Positions 50,164 to 59,360 of a DNA stretch of 64,000 nt are shown here, one piece after another. The DNA is from Streptomyces sp. Ag109_O5-10 (lineage in GTDB: Bacteria > Actinomycetota > Actinomycetes > Streptomycetales > Streptomycetaceae): contig NZ_FNTQ01000001.1 of the NCBI RefSeq assembly GCF_900105755.1, positions 6,076,001-6,140,000 of the forward strand. Reading direction: 5' to 3'. The position numbers were made by a program, and so were the translations under genes. Within the stretch, counting starts at the first letter, position 1; every line of letters starts with the position of its first letter. The notes under the pieces are model-generated. The model was not told the DNA's origin. It ran no database searches and worked only from the letters and a program-made list of their open reading frames with translations.

Positions 50164-51368
50164 GCACGCGGACCGTGGTGACCGGGCTCGGCATCGCCGC
50201 GCCCAACGGCCTTGGCACGACCGACTACTGGGCGGCCGCCCGCGCCGGGAAGAGCGGGATCGGCCGCATCACGCGGTTCGACCCGTCCGGGTATCCGGCG
50301 AAGCTGGCGGGTGAGGTGCCCGGGTTCAGGGCCGCGGAGCACCTGCCGAACCGGCTGCTCGCCCAGACCGACCACATGACCCGCCTAGCGCTCGTCGCGA
50401 CGGACTGGGCGCTGGCCGACGGGGGGGTCACTCCGGCCGACCTGCCCGCCTACGACATGGGCGTCGTGACCGCCAGCTCCTCCGGCGGCTTCGAGTTCGG
50501 GCAGGGGGAACTGCAGAAGCTGTGGAGCCAGGGCAGTCAGTTCGTCTCGGCATACCAGTCGTTCGCCTGGTTCTACGCCGTCAACAGCGGCCAGATCTCC
50601 ATCCGCAACGGCATGAAGGGCCCGAGCGGTGTCGTCGTCTCCGACCAGGCGGGCGGCCTCGAAGCCCTCGCGCACGCGCGCCGGCAGATCCGCAAGGGGA
50701 CGCGGCTCATCGTCTCCGGGGCGATCGACGCGTCCATCTGCCCGTGGGGGTGGGTGGCGCAGCTCGCCAGCGACCGCCTGTCCACGTCGGAGGAGCCGGA
50801 CCGCTCCTACCTGCCGTTCGACTCCGCGGCGGCCGGGCACGTGGCCGGCGAGGGCGGCGCGATCCTGATCCTGGAGGCCGAGGAGACGGCCGTACGGCGC
50901 GGTGCCCGGGTGTACGGGGAGATCGCGGGGTACGGCGCGACGTTCGACCCGGCGCCGGGGAGCGGGCGGCCGCCCGGGCTGCGCAAGGCGATCGAGCTGG
51001 CCCTCGCGGACGCGGGGGCGGACGCGGCCGACGTCGACGTGGTGTTCGCCGACGCGGCGGCCGTGCCGGAGCTGGACCGGGTGGAGGCCGACGCGATCGC
51101 CGACGTGTTCGGGCCGCACGGGGTGCCGGTGACGGCGCCGAAGACGATGACCGGGCGGCTGTACTCGGGGGCTGCGCCGCTGGACGTCGCGACGGCGCTG
51201 CTCGCCGTCCGCGACGGGGTGGTGCCGGCGACGGTGAACGTCTCACCGGAGACCGGGTACGACCTCGACCTGGTGGTCGGGGAACCGCGCCTGACCGAGG
51301 TACGGACGGCCCTGGTGCTGGCGCGCGGGTACGCCGGCTTCAACTCGGCGATGGTCGTGCGGGCGTAG
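50160..51368 (+). CDS. Type II PKS chain-length factor (KS-beta)
   Basis: A 402-residue KS homologue in which the catalytic Cys is replaced by Gln in [12 protein letters not shown] (Gln163), the hallmark of CLF/KS-beta. It pairs with KS-alpha, primes synthesis by decarboxylating malonyl-ACP and sets chain length. The ATG overlaps the KS-alpha stop. Unlike most type II clusters it is followed not by ACP at once but by a 715-bp gap with a tandem array. Confidence 0.97.
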   Translation: MSTRTVVTGLGIAAPNGLGTTDYWAAARAGKSGIGRITRFDPSGYPAKLAGEVPGFRAAEHLPNRLLAQTDHMTRLALVATDWALADGGVTPADLPAYDMGVVTASSSGGFEFGQGELQKLWSQGSQFVSAYQSFAWFYAVNSGQISIRNGMKGPSGVVVSDQAGGLEALAHARRQIRKGTRLIVSGAIDASICPWGWVAQLASDRLSTSEEPDRSYLPFDSAAAGHVAGEGGAILILEAEETAVRRGARVYGEIAGYGATFDPAPGSGRPPGLRKAIELALADAGADAADVDVVFADAAAVPELDRVEADAIADVFGPHGVPVTAPKTMTGRLYSGAAPLDVATALLAVRDGVVPATVNVSPETGYDLDLVVGEPRLTEVRTALVLARGYAGFNSAMVVRA

Positions 51369-51389
51369 CCCGCCCACGACCGCAGCGGC

Positions 51390-51925
51390 TCGCGCGATGC
51401 CGCGGCCGCGGCCCGGTGGGGGCTGGTCGCGCGGTTCCCCGCGCCCCTGACGGGGCGCCGCAGTCGGGCCTTCCAGTCGTGCCGCCGACGACCGTGGGTG
51501 TTTGTGCGGTGTCGCGGCTGCGGCCCGGTGGGGGCTGGTCGCGCGGTTCCCCGTGCCCCTGGCGGGGCGTTGTAGTCGGGCCTTTCAGTCGCGCCGCCGA
51601 CGACCGTGGACGCTTGTGCGGTGGCGCGGCCGCGGCCCGGTGGGGGCTGGTCGCGCGGTTCCCCGTGCCCCTGGCGGGGCGTTGTAGTCGGGTCTTTCAG
51701 TCGCGCCGCCGACGACCGTGGACGCTTGTGCGGTGTCGCGGCCGCGGCCCGGTGGGGGCTGGTCGCGCGGTTTCCCGCGCCCCTGGCGGGGCGTTGTAGT
51801 CGGGCCTTCCAGTCGTGCCGCCGACGACCGTGGGTGTTTGTGCGGTGTCGCGGCCGCGGCCCGGTGGGGGCTGGTCGCGCGGTTTCCCGCGCCCCTGACG
51901 GGGCGCTGCAGCGTGCCGTAGGGCG
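51390..51925. repeat. 112-bp tandem array, about five copies
   Basis: The motif GGTGGGGGCTGGTCGCGCGG begins at 51415, 51527, 51639, 51751 and 51863, an exact 112-bp period. Each unit holds the palindrome CGCGGTTCCCCGCGCCCCTG with GACGGGGCG or GGCGGGGCG, then TTGTAGTCGGGCCTTTCAGT and CCGCCGACGACCGTGG. Units differ by a few substitutions. The unit length is not a multiple of three and no real gene is present. The array lies between CLF and ACP. Confidence 0.95.
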
Positions 51926-52005
51926 GCGCGGGTGCGGCGGCACCCGGGAAGCGCCGGTGAGTGTCCCCACCCCCTCCCCGCAAATAAAGAGACCCACCCG
52001 TCCTT

Positions 52006-52055
52006 CCGGCCCCTTCCGTCTCTCCCACGTCCGGGGCCGGCAGGGCGGGCGTTTT
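52006..52055 (+). terminator. Terminator-like hairpin just before ACP gene
   Basis: CCGGCCCC (about 52006-52013) pairs with GGGGCCGG (52033-52040), with further GC pairing, and GCGTTTTC follows, only 29 nt before the ACP start. It may end transcripts from the CLF side or attenuate those entering the ACP operon, as in leaders A and B. Confidence 0.5.
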
Positions 52056-52083
52056 CATTCTCAGTCGTGAAAGGAAGATCACC

Positions 52084-52356
52084 GTGGCCACCCAGTCCTT
52101 CACCCTCGACGACCTCAAGCGGATCCTGCTGGAGGCCGCCGGTGCCGATGAGAGCGTCGACCTCGACGGGGACATCCTCGACACCGACTTCGAGGAGCTC
52201 AGCTACGAGTCCCTCGCCATCCTGGAGACCTGCGGGCGCATCGAGCGGGAGTACGACATCACGCTGGACGACACCGTGGTGACCGAGGCCAGGACGCCCC
52301 GCGAGCTGCTCGCCGTCGTCAACACGCAGCTCGGTGACGTCGCCGCCGCTGCCTGA
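52084..52356 (+). CDS. Type II PKS acyl carrier protein
   Basis: A 90-residue ACP. The phosphopantetheine Ser is Ser43 in ELSYESLAILE (the usual DSL is ESL here). FTLDDLKRILLEAAG opens helix 1. It carries the growing poly-ketone for KS-alpha/CLF. The start is GTG with GAAAGGAAG upstream. It begins a separate transcription unit after the tandem array, followed by ketoreductase. Confidence 0.95.
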   Translation: MATQSFTLDDLKRILLEAAGADESVDLDGDILDTDFEELSYESLAILETCGRIEREYDITLDDTVVTEARTPRELLAVVNTQLGDVAAAA

Positions 52357-52431
52357 CCCCCCTCCGGCCGCCGGCGCCCGTCCTGACCGGGCGCCGGCGG
52401 CTCCCCCATGTCCTGAAAGGGAGCTGCAGAC

Positions 52432-53217
52432 ATGTCCGAACAGCAGCAGAGGGTCGCCCTGGTCTCCGGGGCCACCAGCGGAATCGGTCTCGCCGCGGCG
52501 CGGCTGCTGGCCCGGCAGGGCCACCGCGTCTTCATCGGCTCCCGCGACGCCGGGAACGTCGAGCGGACCGTGAAGGAACTGCGTGCGGAGGGGCTCGACG
52601 TCGACGGGACCACCCTCGACGTGCGGTCCGCGCTGTCCATCGAGACCTTCGTGCGGGCCGCCGTGGAGCGGTACGGCACCGTCGACGTGCTGGTCAACAA
52701 CGCCGGCCGGTCCGGCGGTGGCGTGACCGCCGACATCGACGACGAACTCTGGTACGACGTCGTCGAGACCAACCTCAACAGCGTCTTCCGCCTCACCCGC
52801 GCCGCCCTCACCACCGGCGGCATGCGGGAGAAGAGCCGGGGGCGGATCATCAACATCGCGTCCACGGCCGGGAAGCAGGGCGTCGTGCTCGGGGCGCCGT
52901 ACTCCGCCTCCAAGCACGGCGTGGTCGGCTTCACCAAGGCCCTCGGCAACGAGCTGGCCCCCACCGGCATCACCGTCAACGCCGTCTGCCCGGGATACGT
53001 GGAGACGCCCATGGCACAGCGGGTGCGCGCCGGTTACGCCGCCGCCTACGACACCAGCGAGGACGCCATCCTCGACAAGTTCACGGCGAAGATCCCGCTC
53101 GGCCGCTACTCGACCCCGGACGAGGTCGCCGGCCTCGTCGGCTACCTCGCCTCCGACACCGCCGCCTCCATCACCGCGCAGGCCCTCAACGTCTGCGGCG
53201 GCCTCGGCAACTTCTGA
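52432..53217 (+). CDS. Polyketide C-9 ketoreductase (SDR)
   Basis: A 261-residue SDR with the NADP motif SGATSGIGLAAARLL, NNAG in VLVNNAGRSGGGV, and catalytic Ser and YSASK (Tyr near 158). Length and the phrase PGYVETPMAQRVRAGYA are those of aromatic polyketide ketoreductases of the ActIII/UrdD group, which reduce the C-9 carbonyl of the nascent chain. GAAAGGGAGCTGC precedes the ATG. Confidence 0.95.
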   Translation: MSEQQQRVALVSGATSGIGLAAARLLARQGHRVFIGSRDAGNVERTVKELRAEGLDVDGTTLDVRSALSIETFVRAAVERYGTVDVLVNNAGRSGGGVTADIDDELWYDVVETNLNSVFRLTRAALTTGGMREKSRGRIINIASTAGKQGVVLGAPYSASKHGVVGFTKALGNELAPTGITVNAVCPGYVETPMAQRVRAGYAAAYDTSEDAILDKFTAKIPLGRYSTPDEVAGLVGYLASDTAASITAQALNVCGGLGNF

Positions 53218-53246
53218 AAACCCCGGCACCCTCTAGGAGTTCACCC

Positions 53247-54185
53247 ATGTCCGAGCCGAAGGAAGTCGAGCACGAGATCATGGTCTCGGCGCCGGCCGCC
53301 GAGGTCTACCGGCTGATCGCCGACGTGGCCAACTGGCCGCGGATCTTCCCGCCGACCATCTACGTCGACCACCTGGAGCGCTCCGGGAACGAGGAGCTGA
53401 TCGGGATCTGGGCCACCGCGGGCGGCGAGGCCAAGAACTGGACCTCGCGCCGCGTCCTGGACCCCGAGGGCCTGCGGATCACCTTCCGCCAGACCGTCTC
53501 CACCCCGCCCGTCGCGACCATGGGCGGCACCTGGATCATCGAGCCCGCCGGCGAGGGGGCCTCGCGGGTGCGGCTGCTGCACGACTACACCGCCGTAGGC
53601 GACGACCCGGCGGGCCTGGCCTGGATCGACGAGGCCGTCGACCGCAACTCCCGCTCCGAGCTGGCCGCGCTGAAGACGAACCTCGAACTCGCCACCGCGG
53701 CCGAGGAGCTGACGTTCTCCTTCGAGGACACCGTGCGGGTCGACGGGGCCGCCAAGGACCTCTACGACTTCGTCAACGAGGCCGACCGCTGGTCCGAGCG
53801 GCTGCCGCACGTGGCGACCGTCCGGCTCACCGAGGACACCCCGGGCCTGCAGACCCTGGAGATGGACACCCGCGCCAAGGACGGCTCGACGCACACCACC
53901 AGGTCGTACCGGGTCTGCCTCGACGGCCGGAAGATCGCCTACAAGCAGACCACCCTGCCGGCCCTGATGAACCTGCACACCGGCTACTGGACCTTCCGCG
54001 AGACCGACGAGGGCACCTTCGCCTCCTCGCAGCACACCGTCGTGCTGCGGCCCGAGAACATCACGAAGATCCTCGGTCCCGAGGCGGGCGTCGCCGAGGC
54101 CCGGGAGTACGTGCAGGGCGCGCTCAGCACCAACAGCCGCGCCACCCTGAACCACGCCAAGGCGTACGCCGAAGCGAGGCGCTGA
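53247..54185 (+). CDS. Didomain aromatase/cyclase
   Basis: A 312-residue protein with two START/Bet v1-like domains: EHEIMVSAPAAEVYRLIADVANWPRIFPP (1-150) and FSFEDTVRVDGAAKDLYDFVNEADRWSERLP (about 157-305). Didomain ARO/CYCs act on C-9-reduced chains to form and aromatise the first ring. This is the urdL/pgaL position. Its stop lies 3 bases before the oxygenase-reductase start, so they are coupled. Confidence 0.94.
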   Translation: MSEPKEVEHEIMVSAPAAEVYRLIADVANWPRIFPPTIYVDHLERSGNEELIGIWATAGGEAKNWTSRRVLDPEGLRITFRQTVSTPPVATMGGTWIIEPAGEGASRVRLLHDYTAVGDDPAGLAWIDEAVDRNSRSELAALKTNLELATAAEELTFSFEDTVRVDGAAKDLYDFVNEADRWSERLPHVATVRLTEDTPGLQTLEMDTRAKDGSTHTTRSYRVCLDGRKIAYKQTTLPALMNLHTGYWTFRETDEGTFASSQHTVVLRPENITKILGPEAGVAEAREYVQGALSTNSRATLNHAKAYAEARR

Positions 54186-54188
54186 CCG

Positions 54189-56453
54189 ATGGCCGGTGCC
54201 GACGCGGTCGACACGCACGTCCTGGTGGTCGGCGCCGGACCCGTCGGGCTCATGCTCGCCGGGGAACTGCGCCTCGGCGGCGCCGACGTGACCGTCCTGG
54301 AACGGCTGGCCGTCCCCACCACGGAGTCCCGGGCGTCCACCCTGCACGCACGCACCATGGAACTGCTGCGGCAGCGCGGGCTGCTGGAAGGGCCCGGTGG
54401 CTTCGCCGACCCCGAACCGCCGCCGAACGAGCCCCGCGGCCACTTCGGCGGCCTCCCCCTCGACCTCACCCTGCCCAGCAGCCACCCCGGGCAGTGGAAG
54501 GTCCCGCAGACGCGCACCGAGGAGGTCCTCGGCGCCTGGGCCGAGCGGCTCGGCGCGCGGGTGCTGCGCGGACACGAGGTCTTCGCCCTCACGCGGCACC
54601 CGGACCACGTCACCGTGGCGACCGAGGAACAGGGCCACCGACGGGAGTTCACCGCCCGGTACGTCGTCGGCTGCGACGGCGAGCAGTCGGCCGTACGGCG
54701 CCTCGCGGGCATCGCCTTCCCGGGCGACGCGGCCGGACGGGAACTGATCCGCGCCGACGTCGACGGCATCGACATCCCGAACCGGCGCTTCCAGCGGCTG
54801 CCGAACGGGCTGGCCATCGCCGCCAGACGCGGCGACGGCGTCACCCGGGTCATGGTCCACCGGTTCGGCACCCCGCCGCGCACCGCGCAGACCCGCTTCG
54901 CCGACATCGTCGCCGCCTGGCGGGACGTCACCGGCGAGGACATCGGCCACGGCACCCCGCTGTGGGTGAACTCCTTCGGCGACGCCTCCCGGCAGGCCGA
55001 GCGTTACCGCGCGGGCCGGGTGCTGCTGGCCGGCGACGCGGCCCACCAGCAGATGCCGATCGGCGGCCAGGCCCTCAACCTCGGCCTCCAGGACGCCGTG
55101 AACCTCGGCTGGAAACTCGCCGCCACCGTCCTCGGCCGGGCCCCGGCCGGACTCCTCGACAGCTACCACGACGAACGGCACGCCGTCGGGCGCCGCGTCC
55201 TGTCCGCCATCCGCGCCCAGGCCCGGCTGCTGCTGGGCGGACCAGAGGTGGAGTCACTGCGTTCCGTCGTCGGCGAACTCACGTCGTACGAGAAGGTCCG
55301 GACCCACCTCGCCGGGACGATCAGCGGCCTCGACGTGCGGTACGGGGACGACGACCGGCAGCCGCTGATCGGCTCGCGGCTGCAGGAGGTGCGGCTCGAC
55401 TCCGGGGCGACCACGGCCGAACTGCTCTGCCCGGCACGCGGGTTGCTGCTCGTGACGGACCCGGCGCTGGCCGGGGCGGTGGGGGACCGGTCGGCGTCCG
55501 TCGACACGGTCGTCACCCGTCCCGCGGGGCCCCTCGACGGCCTCGCCGCCGTGCTCGTACGCCCGGACGGCTACGTCGCCTGGGCCGGCCCCACCGCGGA
55601 CGGCCTGCACGAGGCACTCGGCCGCTGGTTCGCACCCGACCCGGGCGCCCCCGCCCCCCACCCACCACAACCAATCGTCAGGAGAAGGAAGATGGGCAAC
55701 CTGGCCGGAAAGACCGCCCTCGTCACCGGCGCCAGCCGGGGCATGGGCCGGGCCACCGCCGAACGGCTGGCCGCCGACGGCGCGCTGGTCGCCGTGCACT
55801 ACGGCAGCAGCGCGGAGGCCGCCGCCGAGGTGGTCGCCGGGATCGAGAAGGACGGCGGGCGGGCCTTCGCCGTCGGCGCCGAACTGGGCACGACCGGCGA
55901 CGTCCACGAGCTGTTCCTCGCCCTGGAGGCGGGCCTCAAGGAGCGCACCGGCGAGACCGAGCTGAACATCCTCGTCAACAACGCGGGCGTGATGGGCGGG
56001 GTGAAGGCCGAGGACACCACCCCGGAGGAGTTCGACCGGATCTTCGCCGTCAACGCCAGGGCGCCGTTCTTCGTCATCCAGCGGGCGCTGGCCAACATGC
56101 CCGACGGCGGCCGGATCGTGAACATCTCCTCGGGGCTGACCCGGTTCGCCAACCCGGACGAGATCGCCTACGCCATGAGCAAGGGCGCGGTGGAGCAACT
56201 GGCGCTCCACTACGCCAAGCTGCTGGGCCCGCGCGGGATCACCGTGAACAGCGTCGCGCCGGGCATCACCCGCAACGGCAACCCGCTGTTCGACGTCCCC
56301 GAGGCCGTCGAGGCCATGTCCGCGCTGTCCGCCTTCAACCGCGTCGGCGAACCGCAGGACGTCGCCGACGTCATCGCCTTCCTCGTCTCCGACGACGCCC
56401 GCTGGGTCACCGGCTCCTTCGTCGACGCGAGCGGCGGCACCCTCCTCGGGTGA
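54189..56453 (+). CDS. Oxygenase-reductase fusion (PgaM/UrdM type)
   Basis: The 754-residue protein joins an FAD monooxygenase (1-about 495: VLVVGAGPVGLMLAGELRLGG, VVGCDGEQSAVRRL, LLAGDAAHQQMPIGGQALN) to an SDR ketoreductase (502-754: LVTGASRGMGRATAERLAADG, LVNNAGVMGG, YAMSK). In gaudimycin/urdamycin pathways such enzymes hydroxylate C-12b and reduce C-6. An ideal AGGAG lies 7 nt before the internal ATG at 55692, so the reductase is probably also made alone, as reported for PgaM. Confidence 0.94.
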   Translation: MAGADAVDTHVLVVGAGPVGLMLAGELRLGGADVTVLERLAVPTTESRASTLHARTMELLRQRGLLEGPGGFADPEPPPNEPRGHFGGLPLDLTLPSSHPGQWKVPQTRTEEVLGAWAERLGARVLRGHEVFALTRHPDHVTVATEEQGHRREFTARYVVGCDGEQSAVRRLAGIAFPGDAAGRELIRADVDGIDIPNRRFQRLPNGLAIAARRGDGVTRVMVHRFGTPPRTAQTRFADIVAAWRDVTGEDIGHGTPLWVNSFGDASRQAERYRAGRVLLAGDAAHQQMPIGGQALNLGLQDAVNLGWKLAATVLGRAPAGLLDSYHDERHAVGRRVLSAIRAQARLLLGGPEVESLRSVVGELTSYEKVRTHLAGTISGLDVRYGDDDRQPLIGSRLQEVRLDSGATTAELLCPARGLLLVTDPALAGAVGDRSASVDTVVTRPAGPLDGLAAVLVRPDGYVAWAGPTADGLHEALGRWFAPDPGAPAPHPPQPIVRRRKMGNLAGKTALVTGASRGMGRATAERLAADGALVAVHYGSSAEAAAEVVAGIEKDGGRAFAVGAELGTTGDVHELFLALEAGLKERTGETELNILVNNAGVMGGVKAEDTTPEEFDRIFAVNARAPFFVIQRALANMPDGGRIVNISSGLTRFANPDEIAYAMSKGAVEQLALHYAKLLGPRGITVNSVAPGITRNGNPLFDVPEAVEAMSALSAFNRVGEPQDVADVIAFLVSDDARWVTGSFVDASGGTLLG
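55680..55694 (+). promoter_or_regulatory. Internal ribosome site and start for the reductase domain
   Basis: AGGAGAAGGAAGATG lies in frame within the fusion gene. Codon 502 starts MGNLAGKTALVTGASRG, a normal SDR N-terminus. The preceding linker is Pro-rich. Confidence 0.85.
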
Positions 56454-56457
56454 CGCG

Positions 56458-58044
56458 GTGACCAGGACCCTTCCGGCACCGGCCGCCGCGGGCACGGACG
56501 AGCGGTTCGGCCGGCTGTGGGGGCTGCTGCTCGTCCTCGCCGGCAACATGCTCATCGACGCGCTGGAGGTGTCCGTCGCGGTGGTGGCGCTGCCCGCCAT
56601 CGGCACGGACCTGGGACAGCCGCCGACCGTCACCCAGTGGGCGATGACCGGCTTCGCCGCCGGCTTCGGCGGACTGCTCCTCTTCGGCGCCCGCGTGGTG
56701 ACCCTCCTGGGCCGCCGTCGCGTCTACCTCGCGGCCCTCCTCGCCTTCGCCGCCGCCTCCGTGCTCAGCGCCCTCGCCCACGACCCCTGGCTGCTCCTGG
56801 CCACCCGCCTGGCCAAGGGCTTCTGCGCCGCCCTGACGGCCCCCACCGGCCTCGCCATCATCACCGGCCACTTCCCCGAGGGCGGGCCCCGCAACAGGGC
56901 GGTCTCCGTCTACACCCTGTTCGGCGCGGGAGGCTTCACGGCCGGCCTGATCCTCTCCGGCTGGCTGACGGAGACGTCCTGGCGCTGGGCCTTCGCCTTC
57001 CCGGCCCCGGTGGTGCTGCTGCTCTTCGCGTGCGGGCTGCGCCTGATCCCGAGGAGCGACGAGGGCACCGCCCCGAGCACTCCGAGAGGAGCCACGGAAA
57101 ACACCGCAAAGGGCCGGAGCGTTCCAACGGGGGCCGCGGAAAGCGCCCTGAAGGGGCGCGGGGAACTGCGCGACCAACCCCCACCGGGCCGCACCCGGAC
57201 GACGACCCGGCACTTCGGCATCCCCAGCGCCCTCACTCTCCTCGGAGCCCTCCTGGCCCTCGTCCAAGGCATCACCCAGCTCCCGGCGCACGGCTGGAGC
57301 GACCCGAGAGCCGTCGGGCCGCTCTGCACCGCTGCCCTGCTGCTGTCGGCCTTCCGGCAGATCGAGCGTCGCTCCACCGCCCCGCTCCTGAACCTCGGCC
57401 CCCTGCGAGGCAACCCCACCCTCATCCGCTCCGCCGTCGGCGCCGCCTGCCTCAACGGCTCCTATCTGGGCCTCCTGTTCGTCCTGACGTACCAGGCCCA
57501 GACCCTCGCCGGCTGGTCCCCCCTCCGCACGGCGTTCGCCCTGCTCCCGGCCGCCGCGCCCCCTGCGCTCACCGCGCCGGCCGCCGGCCGCCTGGTCGCC
57601 AGGTTCGGCGCCCCGCGCCTCATCGTGGCCGGCGCGGCCTGCGCGTTCGCGGGCACCCTGCTGCAACTCCGGCCGCATCCATGGCCGTTGGACTACCCGG
57701 CCCGGATGCTGCCGACGCTCCTCCTCGTCGGCGCCGCCTTCGTGCTCTCCTTCGCCGCGCTCAACATGCAGGCGATGTCCCGCCTCGCCCCCGCCGACCG
57801 GCTCACCGGCAGCGGCCTGTACCAGACGGCCGTCCAGCTCGCCGCGGTCCTCGCGGTCGCGCTCTGCGCCGCCCTGCTCGCCGCCCACGCGCCGGTGCCC
57901 GGCGCGGGCCCGGCCGCCGCGGCGGCGGCCTGCCGGCCGGCACTGACCCTGGTCGCCGCCCTCGGCCTCCTCGGTCTGCTCGTCGGCCTCACCGGCCTGA
58001 TCCGCACCCAGCCCCCACCCTCCTCACCACACCACGGGGAATGA
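56458..58044 (+). CDS. MFS exporter, DHA2-like, with repeat-derived loop
   Basis: A 528-residue exporter: LEVSVAVVALPAIGTDL in helix 1, VVTLLGRRRVYLAALL in loop 2-3, TLFGAGGFTAGLILSGWL in helix 5. The GTG start has little ribosome site and probably depends on coupling. The central loop (about residues 203-247) is coded in part by a reverse copy of the GC palindromic repeat (57144-57193), giving the hydrophilic stretch AAESALKGRGELRDQPPPGR. It likely exports the product. Helices continue in frame after the loop. Confidence 0.88.
   Translation: MTRTLPAPAAAGTDERFGRLWGLLLVLAGNMLIDALEVSVAVVALPAIGTDLGQPPTVTQWAMTGFAAGFGGLLLFGARVVTLLGRRRVYLAALLAFAAASVLSALAHDPWLLLATRLAKGFCAALTAPTGLAIITGHFPEGGPRNRAVSVYTLFGAGGFTAGLILSGWLTETSWRWAFAFPAPVVLLLFACGLRLIPRSDEGTAPSTPRGATENTAKGRSVPTGAAESALKGRGELRDQPPPGRTRTTTRHFGIPSALTLLGALLALVQGITQLPAHGWSDPRAVGPLCTAALLLSAFRQIERRSTAPLLNLGPLRGNPTLIRSAVGAACLNGSYLGLLFVLTYQAQTLAGWSPLRTAFALLPAAAPPALTAPAAGRLVARFGAPRLIVAGAACAFAGTLLQLRPHPWPLDYPARMLPTLLLVGAAFVLSFAALNMQAMSRLAPADRLTGSGLYQTAVQLAAVLAVALCAALLAAHAPVPGAGPAAAAAACRPALTLVAALGLLGLLVGLTGLIRTQPPPSSPHHGE
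57144..57193 (-). repeat. GC palindromic repeat inside MFS coding region
   Basis: GGGGCGCGGGGAACTGCGCG, then ACCAACCCCCACCGGGCCGC, is the reverse complement of the 112-bp array unit with few changes. It is in frame and lies in the cytoplasmic loop between helices 6 and 7. Confidence 0.88.
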
Positions 58045-58046
58045 CC

Positions 58047-58502
58047 ATGGACCAGACAACGCAGACCTGGGTCTTCGACGACCTGGACGACGAACTCGAC
58101 GATCTGGACTACGAGTTCGAGCGCGACCAGATCGTCGAGGTGGTGCCGCCCAGCCTCGCGCACCTCGCCTCCGTCGGCCTCGCCGAGCGCACCCGGCTCA
58201 TCGACGCGTACGTGCGCGGCGAACTCGCCCGGGTGCTGCGGGTCGCCCCGGAGAGCATCGACACCGTGGGCCGCCCGATGAACAGCCTGGGCATCGGCTC
58301 CATCAACGGCCTGGAACTCCAGCGCCGCATGGAGGCCGCGCTGCGTGTCGACGTCAACCTCAACCGGCTGCTGCGCGCCAACAGCGCGGCCGAGCTGGTC
58401 GACTGCCTCGCCGGCCAGCTCGGCCCGGAGGACAGCCCGCACAAGCACGCCGGCCGCGGCTGGCACCACCTGGTCGCGCACCACGTGCCGAGCCCGAGGT
58501 GA
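58047..58502 (+). CDS. Free-standing carrier protein with acidic N-terminus
   Basis: A 151-residue protein. A very acidic start (FDDLDDELDDLDYEFERD) is followed by a helix (LAERTRLIDAYVRGELARVL) and a carrier motif MNSLGIGSINGLELQRRMEAAL with Ser85 as the probable phosphopantetheine site (GxGSI in place of GxDSL). Length and SLGIGS resemble carrier domains of modular PKS/NRPS rather than type II ACPs. GGGGA precedes the ATG. No cognate condensing or loading enzyme is in the window. It is coupled with the PPTase gene. Confidence 0.82.
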   Translation: MDQTTQTWVFDDLDDELDDLDYEFERDQIVEVVPPSLAHLASVGLAERTRLIDAYVRGELARVLRVAPESIDTVGRPMNSLGIGSINGLELQRRMEAALRVDVNLNRLLRANSAAELVDCLAGQLGPEDSPHKHAGRGWHHLVAHHVPSPR

Positions 58503-59353
58503 TCGGGGAGATGCCGGTCCTGGAGTTCGGCACGGCCACCCTCGCCGCCGCGCCGAGACTGCCCGCCGCCGGCCGGCTGGACGTCTGGCTGGTCCGCCGG
58601 GCCGCCCTGGAGACCGCGGCCGAACTGCTCGACCTGTCCGAGCTGAGCGAGGCGGAGCGCCGGCGGACCGCGTCCTTCGTCCGGCCGGCGGACGGGGTGA
58701 CGTACGCCTCCGCGCACGTCGCCCTGCGCCGGCTGCTCGGCGGCTACCTGGGGCTGCCCCCACGGGACGTGCCGTTCGTGCGGGAGCCCTGCCCGGGCTG
58801 CGCCGAGCCGCACGGCCGGCCGGCGGTCGCGCACCCCGACCCGCCGCTGCACTTCTCCCTCGCGCACAGCCACGGCATGGCCGTGGTCGCCGTCTCCCGT
58901 ACGGTCGTCGGCGCCGACGTGGAGCGGCTGCCGCGGGCCGAGACCGTCGAGGTCTGCACCCCGGCCCTGCACCCGGGGGAGCAGGCCGAGCTGGCCGCGC
59001 TCGGCGACGCCGGGGAACGGCGCGCCGCCTTCGGGCGGCTGTGGACCCGCAAGGAGGCCTATCTCAAGGCGCTCGGCACCGGGCTCTCCCGCGACCCCGG
59101 CCACGACTACCTGGGCGCCGACCCGCAGCGCAGGCCGGCCGGCTGGACGCTGCTCGACCTGCCGTCCGGGCCCCGGCACAACGCGGCCGTCGCGGTGCGC
59201 GGTGCGGCGCCGGACCAGGTCACCGTGCGCTGGGTGCCGCCGGCCGCGCTGTACGCGGGCGAGACGGTCGACCTGGACGCCGACGGGACGGTGGGCGTGC
59301 CCGTCCCCGTGCCCGTGGGCGTGACCACCCGAGTATCCGACTGGGGAGCGTGA
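58499..59353 (+). CDS. Sfp-type 4'-phosphopantetheinyl transferase
   Basis: A 284-residue PPTase that converts apo-carrier proteins to holo form using CoA. The motifs are HFSLAHSHG, VVGADVERLPR (Mg-binding Asp and Glu) and LWTRKEAYLKALGTGL (WxxKEA). GTG at 58499 overlaps the carrier gene stop; an ATG at 58511 is an alternative. It probably activates the three carrier proteins of the cluster. Confidence 0.92.
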   Translation: MIGEMPVLEFGTATLAAAPRLPAAGRLDVWLVRRAALETAAELLDLSELSEAERRRTASFVRPADGVTYASAHVALRRLLGGYLGLPPRDVPFVREPCPGCAEPHGRPAVAHPDPPLHFSLAHSHGMAVVAVSRTVVGADVERLPRAETVEVCTPALHPGEQAELAALGDAGERRAAFGRLWTRKEAYLKALGTGLSRDPGHDYLGADPQRRPAGWTLLDLPSGPRHNAAVAVRGAAPDQVTVRWVPPAALYAGETVDLDADGTVGVPVPVPVGVTTRVSDWGA

Positions 59354-59360
59354 CCCGCCA

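Noticed and set aside
51390-51925. Possible CRISPR array or small repeated ORFs
   Set aside because: The direct repeats are contiguous 112-bp units without unique spacers and no cas gene is present. Frames through the units only read repeat sequence and are not preserved because 112 is not a multiple of three.
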